From: an uncultured beta proteobacterium
Lineage (GTDB): Bacteria; Pseudomonadota; Gammaproteobacteria; Burkholderiales; SG8-39
Assembly: GCA_903859155.1 (NCBI GenBank)
Contig: CAIOLO010000117.1
Span: 1-47,492, forward strand
Length of the DNA stretch: 47,492 nucleotides
Reading direction: 5' to 3'
Position numbers and translations under genes: made by a program. A model generated the notes under the pieces. It was not told where the DNA came from. It was given only the letters and a program-made list of their open reading frames with translations, and made no database searches. Positions within the stretch are counted from its first letter, which is position 1, and each line of letters starts with the position of its first letter. Positions 27,403 to 34,794 of the stretch are shown piece by piece.

Positions 27403-27819
27403 TTAGCGGCAGGTTGCCGGCATGTATTTGGCCGGGGAACCCACGCAAGACCAAGTGATGGTGCCGGTCAGTGTGCTGTAGGTCGGGGTCACGGTAATCG
27501 TGATCGCCTGACCGGTGCTGGTTGAGGTGGTATCGCCGTTGACGACGATGGTTCCACCATCGCCCACGGTTGCAAAAGAAAGCTTGCCAACGATGGGAAT
27601 GGTGATCCCGGCACCCGCGGTAGTCGGGCTGGACGGGTCGGTTTGAAATTTCTCGGAAATCCCTGTGCGCGCCCCCGAAGCCGCCAGAATCAACTCAGAC
27701 GCCTTCGCACGAACGGTGTAATCCTGATACGCCGGTAGCGCAACCGCCGCCAGAATACCGATGATCGCAACCACGATCATCAACTCGATCAAGGTAAAGC
27801 CTTTTTGTAGTGATTTCAT
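27403..27819 (-). CDS. pilA: type IV pilin, cassette copy 4
   Basis: This 138-aa prepilin has leader M-K-S-L-Q-K-G, mature F-T-L-I-E with Glu5, and C125/C137. It differs from copy 3 by only D96 in place of N96. It is the most upstream copy of the array in the direction of transcription. A GGAG precedes the ATG by several bases. Its promoter region also borders the moaE 3' end, but the cassette has its own sigma54 promoter. Confidence 0.95.
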   Translation of the reverse strand: MKSLQKGFTLIELMIVVAIIGILAAVALPAYQDYTVRAKASELILAASGARTGISEKFQTDPSSPTTAGAGITIPIVGKLSFATVGDGGTIVVNGDTTSTSTGQAITITVTPTYSTLTGTITWSCVGSPAKYMPATCR

Positions 27820-27877
27820 AAATCGCGTCTCCAGGTTATTGACGGCCTACTAATAGGTGCTGCACAGCACTACGACA

Positions 27878-27893
27878 AGCAAGGAAAATACCA
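27878..27893 (-). promoter_or_regulatory. sigma54 (-24/-12) promoter of pilin 4
   Basis: The minus strand reads TGGTATTTTCCTTGCT. It has the -24 TGG (C to T at the next base) and a perfect -12 TTGCT at correct spacing. It lies about 60 bp before the ATG. Confidence 0.78.
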
Positions 27894-27987
27894 AATCATC
27901 CGCCGCTATAAATTCTTTTATTTTCAAATGGATAGAGAATTTTATTAAAATAGCACCTGATTAAGATGCCGCATTTGCAGAGAAATT

Positions 27988-28002
27988 GACAAATTTCGTC
28001 AC
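27988..28002 (-). promoter_or_regulatory. candidate activator (PilR-type) site of pilin 4
   Basis: The minus strand reads GTGACGAAATTTGTC. Its centre is about 102 bp from the promoter, matching copy 3 and not copies 1-2. Confidence 0.55.
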
Positions 28003-28036
28003 ATTCACAGTAGCTTTTCCAAGCCCCTGCTTCCGC

Positions 28037-28510
28037 TCAGGCCTGTCTGGGCTCCCAGCGGGCTGCAGCCTGATCGTCTGATCCTCGCGCCTCAACCCAG
28101 CGAGTGCCGTCCACGGTCTGCTCCTTTTTCCACAACGGCGCCTGAGTCTTCAGGAAGTCCATGATGAATTCGCAGGCCGCGAACGCATCCCCGCGGTGGC
28201 CTCCCGCAGTTATGACCAGCACGATCTGGTCGGTGGGTTGGAGTTCGCCCACCCGGTGTATCACCCGCGCATGTTCGATTCGAAAACGGCCCTTGGCCTC
28301 GGTGACGATACCCTCGAGGGCACGTTCGGTCATCCCCGGATAATGCTCCAGTGTCATGCTGCGCACTGCGCTGCCGTCGTTGACATCGCGCACCAGTCCA
28401 ATAAACGCCGCGACCGCGCCGATTTTCGGATCCCCTCGCCGCATGGCCGCCATCTCCGCGCCCGCGTCGAAATCCTCGGTCTGCACCCTGACGTCCGACT
28501 GTCCGCTCAT
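28037..28510 (-). CDS. moaE: molybdopterin synthase catalytic subunit
   Basis: MoaE joins MoaD thiocarboxylate sulfur to cyclic pyranopterin monophosphate to make molybdopterin. In its 157 aa the family blocks G-A-V-A-A-F-I-G-L-V-R, L-E-H-Y-P-G-M-T-E and H-R-V-G-E-L are visible. The active-site Lys segment is P-L-W-K-K-E. It lies 8 bp after moaD and ends the modA-to-moaE run. The pilin 4 operator begins 34 bp downstream. Confidence 0.95.
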   Translation of the reverse strand: MSGQSDVRVQTEDFDAGAEMAAMRRGDPKIGAVAAFIGLVRDVNDGSAVRSMTLEHYPGMTERALEGIVTEAKGRFRIEHARVIHRVGELQPTDQIVLVITAGGHRGDAFAACEFIMDFLKTQAPLWKKEQTVDGTRWVEARGSDDQAAARWEPRQA

Positions 28511-28518
28511 TTCCTGAG

Positions 28519-28776
28519 TTATCCCCCGGTCACCGGCGGGAAGAAAGCGACCTCATCACCTTCCTTGATCGCTGTCGTCGCAACCGCCAGATCCTGGTTC
28601 ACTGCGACCCGCAAGGCGCGATTTCCGGCCAGCGCAGACTGCCACACGCCGCCACGCGCGATCAGGTGCTCGCGCAACGTCGCAACCGACGCAACGCCCA
28701 GGGGCAAATCAAGCGACTCGCCACTGCTGCCCACCTGCTCGCGCAAGGAAGCGAAATAAAGAAGCTTTACGACCAT
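28519..28776 (-). CDS. moaD: molybdopterin synthase sulfur carrier subunit
   Basis: This 85-aa beta-grasp (ubiquitin-like) protein ends in the essential Gly-Gly (P-P-V-T-G-G). That end is adenylated by MoeB and converted to a thiocarboxylate. L-Y-F-A-S-L-R-E near the N-terminus is typical. moeA ends 27 bp upstream and moaE begins 8 bp downstream on the same strand. No moeB is in the window. Confidence 0.95.
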   Translation of the reverse strand: MVVKLLYFASLREQVGSSGESLDLPLGVASVATLREHLIARGGVWQSALAGNRALRVAVNQDLAVATTAIKEGDEVAFFPPVTGG

Positions 28777-28803
28777 TGCAACCTCACAGGTACCAATGCC
28801 GCC

Positions 28804-30021
28804 TCACTGGAATAAGGCCGCATAGGAAAGAAAGCGCACCGGATCTCCCGTCCGGATTACCTTGCCCTCCGGATTGTCCACCAGGCCGTCGGACCATACG
28901 GTAGAGGTCAATACCGCCGAATCCTGCGTGCGGTAAAGATCAAGGCCACCGGCTTCGTTCCATTTTACGCGCAGGAACTCGCGCAACGGGTTTGGATTAA
29001 GCCAGTCGAAGTCGGCGCGCGCAGCGATTACATTGGGGGCGACCTTGTCGATACCCTGAGTCCTGAGAATGAAGGGGCGCGCAAACAGTACAAAGGTGAC
29101 AAAGCTCGATACCGGATTTCCCGGCAGACCTAGAAATGACGCGGATCGGACGCCAGCCCGCACACGCCCGAAAGCCAGCGGACGCCCCGGCTTCATGGCG
29201 ATACGCCACATCAGCAGTTCACCTTCTGCCTCGACCGCGGGTTTCACAAAATCAGCCTCACCGACCGACACCCCGCCGCAGGTGATGATGATGTCGCACT
29301 CGGCTGCGGCGCGCCGCAACATCGCACGCGTGGCATCCAGCGTATCTTCGACGATGCCGTAATCGACCACCTCGCATCCCAGTTGTCGCGCCAGCCCCGG
29401 CAGCGTGAAGCGCGCGGAGTTGTAGATGCGCCCCGGCGGCAGCGGCTCGCCCGGCATTGCCAGTTCATCGCCGGTAAAGAACAAACCCAGCCTGACACGC
29501 CGCCTCAAATTCATTGCGGCTATGCCCACCGAGGCGGCAAGCCCCGTGTCCTGCGGACGCAGGCGGATGCCCGCCGGAAGGATCTGGCTGCCTGCCCGGA
29601 TGTCCTGCCCGACACGGCGTATCCATTCGCCCGCGGCGGGCGGCGTCTTGATGATCACCTCGTCGCCTTCGGTTGCGGTGTTTTCCTGGATCACGATGGC
29701 ATCGGCATCTTCCGGAATCGGCGCCCCGGTAAATATCCGCGCCGCGGTGCCGGCCTCGAGCTTCCTGCCGACAAATCCGGCAAAAATGCGCTGTGCGACT
29801 TTCAGGCGCGCAGGCACGGCTTTGACATCAGCCACGCGCACGGCGTAGCCATCCATGGCGCTGTTATCCAGAGACGGCACATCCATGGTCGATAGCTGCG
29901 GCTCGGCGAGCACCCGCCCGGTCGCCTCCCTGGTTGCAACCCGTTCGCATCCCGCAATAGGCTCCGCCCCCGCGAGCAGGCGCCCGAGCGCCTCGTCGAC
30001 CGATAACAAACCCTGATTCAC
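28804..30021 (-). CDS. moeA: molybdopterin molybdenumtransferase, copy 1
   Basis: MoeA inserts molybdate into adenylylated molybdopterin. The 405-aa length fits E. coli MoeA (411 aa). Motifs are N-S-A-M-D-G-Y-A near residue 54, F-T-G-A-P-I-P, G-G-V-S-V-G-E-A-D-F and G-L-P-G-N-P-V-S-S. The GTG start at 30021 is chosen because AGGAAG lies 6 nt before it and the product starts as MoeA does. A longer ATG frame to 30309 overlaps mobB and adds unrelated residues. A second paralogue lies at the right end of the window. Confidence 0.95.
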   Translation of the reverse strand: MNQGLLSVDEALGRLLAGAEPIAGCERVATREATGRVLAEPQLSTMDVPSLDNSAMDGYAVRVADVKAVPARLKVAQRIFAGFVGRKLEAGTAARIFTGAPIPEDADAIVIQENTATEGDEVIIKTPPAAGEWIRRVGQDIRAGSQILPAGIRLRPQDTGLAASVGIAAMNLRRRVRLGLFFTGDELAMPGEPLPPGRIYNSARFTLPGLARQLGCEVVDYGIVEDTLDATRAMLRRAAAECDIIITCGGVSVGEADFVKPAVEAEGELLMWRIAMKPGRPLAFGRVRAGVRSASFLGLPGNPVSSFVTFVLFARPFILRTQGIDKVAPNVIAARADFDWLNPNPLREFLRVKWNEAGGLDLYRTQDSAVLTSTVWSDGLVDNPEGKVIRTGDPVRFLSYAALFQ

Positions 30022-30034
30022 AGTGAGCTTCCTT

Positions 30035-30529
30035 TCAGCGTTCCCTGGCGTTGCCAAGGATAAATTCAGCAATATTGCGCACCTCATCCAGGCCAAAGCG
30101 GGGCAATGCGGTATTGACAGGAACATCCGACGCAATCGCCAGAATGTGGGCATCCTGCGGATGCAACAGCGTCTTGCCAACGGATTCCCGCCACACTTCC
30201 AGCTTGGGCAACGGATAGTGCTTGTTGCCCTCCACCAGCAGCAAATCGCAGGGCGATATGTGGTCCATGCACTCCTCCAGGCTCGGCTCCGGCTCGCCGC
30301 GCAGTTCATGCATCAACGCCCAGCGGTTCTCCGAACTGACCAGGACCTCCTGGCAACCTGCCTGCCGGTGCCGCCAGGAATCCTTTCCCGGAACATCGAC
30401 ATCGAAAGCGTGATGCGCCCGCTTGATCAACGACACCTTCAACCCGCGCGCCGTGAAATCGGGAATCAGCTTTTCTATCAGCGTGGTCTTGCCGCTACCG
30501 GACCAGCCGGCAAATCCGAAAATTTTCAT
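30035..30529 (-). CDS. mobB: molybdopterin-guanine dinucleotide biosynthesis protein MobB
   Basis: MobB is a GTP-binding partner of MobA in MGD cofactor formation. The P-loop is G-W-S-G-S-G-K-T-T (8-16). I-K-R-A-H-H and the D-L-L-L-V-E-G-N-K segment follow as in MobB. The length is 164 aa. The start at 30529 (M-K-I-F-G-F-A-G) is preferred over the ATG two codons earlier because it gives a normal P-loop distance. Both share one weak purine-rich site. modC ends 30 bp upstream and moeA starts 13 bp downstream. Confidence 0.92.
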   Translation of the reverse strand: MKIFGFAGWSGSGKTTLIEKLIPDFTARGLKVSLIKRAHHAFDVDVPGKDSWRHRQAGCQEVLVSSENRWALMHELRGEPEPSLEECMDHISPCDLLLVEGNKHYPLPKLEVWRESVGKTLLHPQDAHILAIASDVPVNTALPRFGLDEVRNIAEFILGNARER

Positions 30530-30559
30530 GAACATCCCAATCCGAAGCTGCGCATTCTA

Positions 30560-31693
30560 TCAATCACCGTGACGCAATCCGCCATTAGCCCTGCCAGGAA
30601 CCGTGGACACCGTTTCATGGTCAAGGGAAACCGATTTCACCAGCAGATAGACCTGTGCTCCCAGCACCAGCCCCAGACGACTGACTGACTCCCGGGTCAC
30701 GCGCGATAGAAACCGGGTCCCGCTTACCCGCAATTTCAGCTCGGCGTAGGCGCCGGAGTCCTCGAACACCTCCTCCACGGCACCGGCAAATATGTTCTGC
30801 ACACTGATCGCAGCCGGCTTCTCCAGCGCCAGCGAAACGTCGCGAGCACGCACCCGAACCCGCACCAACGCCCCAAGGTCGCCCGCCCTGCCCGGCACGC
30901 GCAAAACACCGCCCTCGAATGCCAGCGTCGAAAGTTCGAACTGACTGTCGAATGCCGTCACCTGAGCATCGATGATTGCACCGGATTCAAATTCGCCAAG
31001 CAAAGGCCGCAGATCCAAGCGCTCTCCCAGTTGCTCCGGAGTCCCCGTCGCCGCCACGCGACCGGCGTCCAGCACCACCACCTGGTTGGCAAGCCGCACC
31101 ACTTCCTCGATCGCATGGCTGACATAGACGATAGGCAGCCGCAGTTCATCGCGCAGACGTTCCAGATAGGGGAGGATCTCCCGCTTGCGCGGCGCATCCA
31201 GTGATGCGAACGGTTCATCCATCAACAAGACCTCGGGCTGAGCCAGCAAGGCGCGCCCGATGGCGACCCGTTGCTTCTCACCGCCGGACAGGTCGCGCGG
31301 CCGCCGTTCCAGCAATGGCGCGACACCGAGCAGCGCGACCACTTCCTCCATGGTGATACGGCGGTTCCTGAGCGGTGAACGCCGGTAACCGTAGAGCAGG
31401 TTGTCGCGCACCGACAGGTGCGGGAACAAACGACCGTCCTGAAACACATAGCCGACCCGGCGCCTGTGTATCGGTACGTCAGCACCGACACGAGCATCGA
31501 ACAGGGTGCGACCGGCCACCCGGATGTGCCCTTCGTCCGGGCGCAAAAGCCCCGCAATGGCGGCAATCACCGAAGTCTTGCCGGCACCGGAACGCCCGAA
31601 CAAGGCCGTCACGCCATGCCCGGGAATCGAAAAAGACACATCCAGGGCGAAATCACCGAGCCGCTTCCTGATGTCCAGATCGATCATCGTCAT
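30560..31693 (-). CDS. modC: molybdate ABC transporter ATP-binding protein
   Basis: ModC powers molybdate import. The 377-aa protein has Walker A (G-R-S-G-A-G-K-T, 33-40), the ABC signature L-S-G-G-E-K-Q-R and Walker B L-L-M-D-E-P-F. A C-terminal MOP-type domain (about 300-365: V-R-A-R-D-V-S-L-A-L-E-K-P) may bind oxyanion for feedback. modB overlaps it by 4 bp (31690-31693). mobB follows 30 bp later. Confidence 0.96.
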   Translation of the reverse strand: MTMIDLDIRKRLGDFALDVSFSIPGHGVTALFGRSGAGKTSVIAAIAGLLRPDEGHIRVAGRTLFDARVGADVPIHRRRVGYVFQDGRLFPHLSVRDNLLYGYRRSPLRNRRITMEEVVALLGVAPLLERRPRDLSGGEKQRVAIGRALLAQPEVLLMDEPFASLDAPRKREILPYLERLRDELRLPIVYVSHAIEEVVRLANQVVVLDAGRVAATGTPEQLGERLDLRPLLGEFESGAIIDAQVTAFDSQFELSTLAFEGGVLRVPGRAGDLGALVRVRVRARDVSLALEKPAAISVQNIFAGAVEEVFEDSGAYAELKLRVSGTRFLSRVTRESVSRLGLVLGAQVYLLVKSVSLDHETVSTVPGRANGGLRHGD

Positions 31694-32388
31694 TCGTCCG
31701 CCGCGCCACCGAGCATGCGCCGAGCACGGCGCGCAATGACTTCTGAAATGATCAGGCCGCTCAGCGCCAGGACCAGCGACAGAGCTGCCAGTCGCGCCGC
31801 TGCCGCGTCGCCGTCGGGATTCTGCACCGCGGCGTAGATCGCCAAGGGCAAAGTCTGCGTTTCGCCTGGAATGTTGGAAACGAAGGTGATTACCGCCCCG
31901 AACTCACCCAAGCTTGCCGCAAAAGCCACCACGCAACCGGACAACACGCCCGGTAACATCAGCGGCAGGGTAATGGTAATCAACCGGTCTAGCGGCGATG
32001 CGCCGAGCGTCGCAGCGGCGCGCTCCAGTCCCAGGTCGATGGCCTCGATCGACAATCGGATAGCGCGCACCATCAGCGGAAAGGACATCACCGCGGTCGC
32101 AATAGAGGCGCCCACCGAAGTGAATGCCAGACGCAGTCCAAAGGCGTCGTAGAGCCATCCGCCCAGCGGGCCGCGAATGCCGAAAGTCAGCAGCAGCAGG
32201 TAGCCAACCAGCACCGGCGGCAGTGCCAGCGGCAGATGAATTACACCATCGAACAGTACTTTGCCGGGAAAGCGCTTGCGCGCGAGTATGTACGCGGCAA
32301 CCACCGCAAACGGCAGCGCAAATGCGACGCTGCGCAAGGCAACTTTGAGACTGAGCCACAGCGCCTGCAGCTCGAATTCAGTCAGCAT
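31690..32388 (-). CDS. modB: molybdate ABC transporter permease
   Basis: ModB is the membrane channel of the molybdate importer. The 232-aa protein has about five or six membrane helices and the coupling motif typical of binding-protein-dependent permeases (A-A-A-T-L-G-A-S-P, then L-P-L-M-L-P-G-V-L-S-G). L-A-L-P-P-V-L-V-G-Y is also characteristic of ModB. modA ends 4 bp upstream and modC overlaps its stop by 4 bp. Confidence 0.95.
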   Translation of the reverse strand: MLTEFELQALWLSLKVALRSVAFALPFAVVAAYILARKRFPGKVLFDGVIHLPLALPPVLVGYLLLLTFGIRGPLGGWLYDAFGLRLAFTSVGASIATAVMSFPLMVRAIRLSIEAIDLGLERAAATLGASPLDRLITITLPLMLPGVLSGCVVAFAASLGEFGAVITFVSNIPGETQTLPLAIYAAVQNPDGDAAAARLAALSLVLALSGLIISEVIARRARRMLGGAADE

Positions 32389-32392
32389 TGGG

Positions 32393-33154
32393 CTACCTTA
32401 CCGAAAAGCCGAAGCGTTTGAATACTGTCGCCGCCTCGCTACCCAGAAGGAAGGTGTGAAACGCCTTAACGGCGTCGGTCCCGTGCATGGCCACTATCGC
32501 CATCGGGTAGCTGATCTCGGCATGTGATTCCGGCGGAAATTCCCCTATCACCTGCACGCCGCGGGCGATCGCCGCATCGGTGGAATAGACGATGCCCAAA
32601 GGAGCCTCGCCGCGCTCCACATAGGTCAGTGCAAACCTGACGTTGTCGGCGCGCGCCAGTTTCGGCTCCGCTATCGGCCACAGACCCAGAAAAGTCAGCG
32701 CCTGTTGGGCATAACGACCCACCGGAACATTGGCAGGGTCTCCGGTGGCCAGGCGGCCGCTTCCCAGCAGAGCGGCCAGATCCAGACCCTTGCGGATTTC
32801 GACCCGGCGCGCAGGACCGGCGGGCGCAATCAGCACCAGCCGGTTACCCAGGCGCGCCACCCGGGTGCTTCGCTCGATCAGCGAGCGCTTTTCCAGATAG
32901 TCCATCCACTCGTCGTCTGCGGAAAAGAACAGGTCGGCCGGCGCACCGTTCTCGATCTGGCGCGCGAGGGCGGAACTGGCGGCATAGGAAGTCCTGACGC
33001 CAGCACCCGATCTGGCGGCGTATGCCTTTGCGATGTCGTTCATCGCGTCGGTGAGGCTGGCGGCGGCAAACACGGTCACCCCTTGCGCATTGGCTGCCAG
33101 CGAAATTGGCAACAGCAATGCGAGAAGCAGGATCCGAGCTAACGGTACGGTCAT
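32393..33154 (-). CDS. modA: molybdate ABC transporter substrate-binding protein
   Basis: ModA is the periplasmic receptor for molybdate/tungstate. The 253-aa protein has a signal peptide (about 1-23, ending A-N-A). Oxyanion-binding Ser/Thr blocks are A-A-A-S-L-T-D-A-M and Y-A-A-S-S-A-L-A-R-Q-I-E, then A-D-L-F-F-S-A-D. It is the first gene of modABC. The ModE-type operator lies 56 bp before its start codon. Confidence 0.95.
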   Translation of the reverse strand: MTVPLARILLLALLLPISLAANAQGVTVFAAASLTDAMNDIAKAYAARSGAGVRTSYAASSALARQIENGAPADLFFSADDEWMDYLEKRSLIERSTRVARLGNRLVLIAPAGPARRVEIRKGLDLAALLGSGRLATGDPANVPVGRYAQQALTFLGLWPIAEPKLARADNVRFALTYVERGEAPLGIVYSTDAAIARGVQVIGEFPPESHAEISYPMAIVAMHGTDAVKAFHTFLLGSEAATVFKRFGFSVR

Positions 33155-33209
33155 GGTGATATTCCTATCGATTGCGCCGAACCGGCGCCGAACGGCGAGC
33201 GCACAATCT

Positions 33210-33233
33210 CGTTATATTCTACTGTATATAGCG
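33210..33233 (-). promoter_or_regulatory. ModE-type operator upstream of modABC
   Basis: CGTTATAT and ATATAGCG lie 8 bp apart as a nearly perfect inverted repeat (7 of 8 positions). This matches the E. coli ModE box pattern of CG-TATAT half-sites. It sits between the ModE-type gene and modA. Repression of modABC and the downstream Moco genes when molybdate is ample is inferred. Confidence 0.85.
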
Positions 33234-33271
33234 TCACCCGACTTTCGCAGGTTGCGGCGCTGGAATTCCGC

Positions 33272-33652
33272 TCAGCGGCGCTTCGATGCGCGCCTGGCTG
33301 GTTTCAACAGGGACGAAAACTCCGTGATTTCCGCGGCGATGGCATGCGAGGCCTTGCTTTCCATCGCCCGATAGCGCCTCACCACCTCGCGGCCGAATTC
33401 GGAAACGACCGCTCCGCCGCCGCGCTTGCCGCCGGTCGCGGTAACGATGAGCGGCTCCGCGAAGCTGGTGTTGATTGCCTCGACCAGTTGCCAGGCGCGG
33501 CGATAGGACATTTCCATGTCACGCGCAGCGGCCGAAATAGATCCAGATTTGTCGATCGCCTCGATCAGCGCCGCCTTGCCAGGACCCATGGCCGGGAACT
33601 GGCGTGCCAGAACTCGCAGCGTCAAACCCGGATAGCGGGCGTCTTGATTCAT
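33272..33652 (-). CDS. ModE-type LysR-fold winged helix regulator without MOP domain
   Basis: This 126-aa protein is the ModE N-terminal DNA-binding domain: L-I-E-A-I-D-K-S-G-S-I-S-A-A-A-R, then S-Y-R-R-A-W-Q-L-V-E and T-G-G-K-R-G-G-G-A. The two MOP/TOBE molybdate-binding domains of full ModE (about 260 aa) are absent, so sensing must use another domain or partner. The start M-N-Q-D-A-R is chosen because the upstream in-frame part overlaps the aldo/keto reductase gene. It lies 17 bp after that gene and 118 bp before modA. The ModE box lies between it and modA. Confidence 0.88.
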   Translation of the reverse strand: MNQDARYPGLTLRVLARQFPAMGPGKAALIEAIDKSGSISAAARDMEMSYRRAWQLVEAINTSFAEPLIVTATGGKRGGGAVVSEFGREVVRRYRAMESKASHAIAAEITEFSSLLKPARRASKRR

Positions 33653-33669
33653 AAAATCCGGAACTGGCC

Positions 33670-34656
<987 letters not shown>

Positions 34657-34685
34657 ATCCTGTTCCCTGATCTGTGATTTCTGCG

Positions 34686-34794
34686 TTATTTCGCGGCCGC
34701 CTTGTCGACACAGGCGGCCCCCAGCACTTCACGACGCGTTTTCAACGCCGGCTTCGAATCGCTCCTTGTGCGTCTTCTTGTCCATGTCGCTCAT
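34686..34794 (-). pseudogene. frameshifted stub of a carboxymuconolactone decarboxylase family gene
   Basis: ATG overlaps the aldehyde dehydrogenase stop (ATGA). The frame reads M-S-D-M-D-K-K-T-H-K-E-R-F-E-A-G and then would stop after E-N-A-S. Skipping one base continues L-K-T-R-R-E-V-L-G-A-A-C-V-D-K-A-A, which resembles, from memory, the conserved N-terminal start of carboxymuconolactone decarboxylase family proteins. A stop follows at 34686. Intact members are over 100 aa, so both a frameshift and a truncation are present. It lies between the dehydrogenase and the aldo/keto reductase. Confidence 0.55.

Larger units (their letters stand above)
25168..28002 (-). repeat. tandem array of four pilin cassettes, period about 730 bp
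   Basis: The start codons lie at 25631, 26361, 27094 and 27819, so the period is 730, 733 and 725 bp. Each unit holds a candidate activator palindrome, a sigma54 promoter, one pilin gene and a terminator. Units 1-2 and 3-4 form two subpairs by leader sequence and by operator-promoter distance. Confidence 0.92.

Noticed and set aside
27095-27454. 120-residue N-terminal extension of pilin copy 3
   Set aside because: The extra part covers the promoter, operator and next terminator and has no pilin features. The canonical M-K-S-L-Q-K-G start at 27094 is much better.
25168-28002. CRISPR-like periodic repeat
   Set aside because: The period is about 730 bp and consists of pilin genes with their control sites, not short repeats and spacers.
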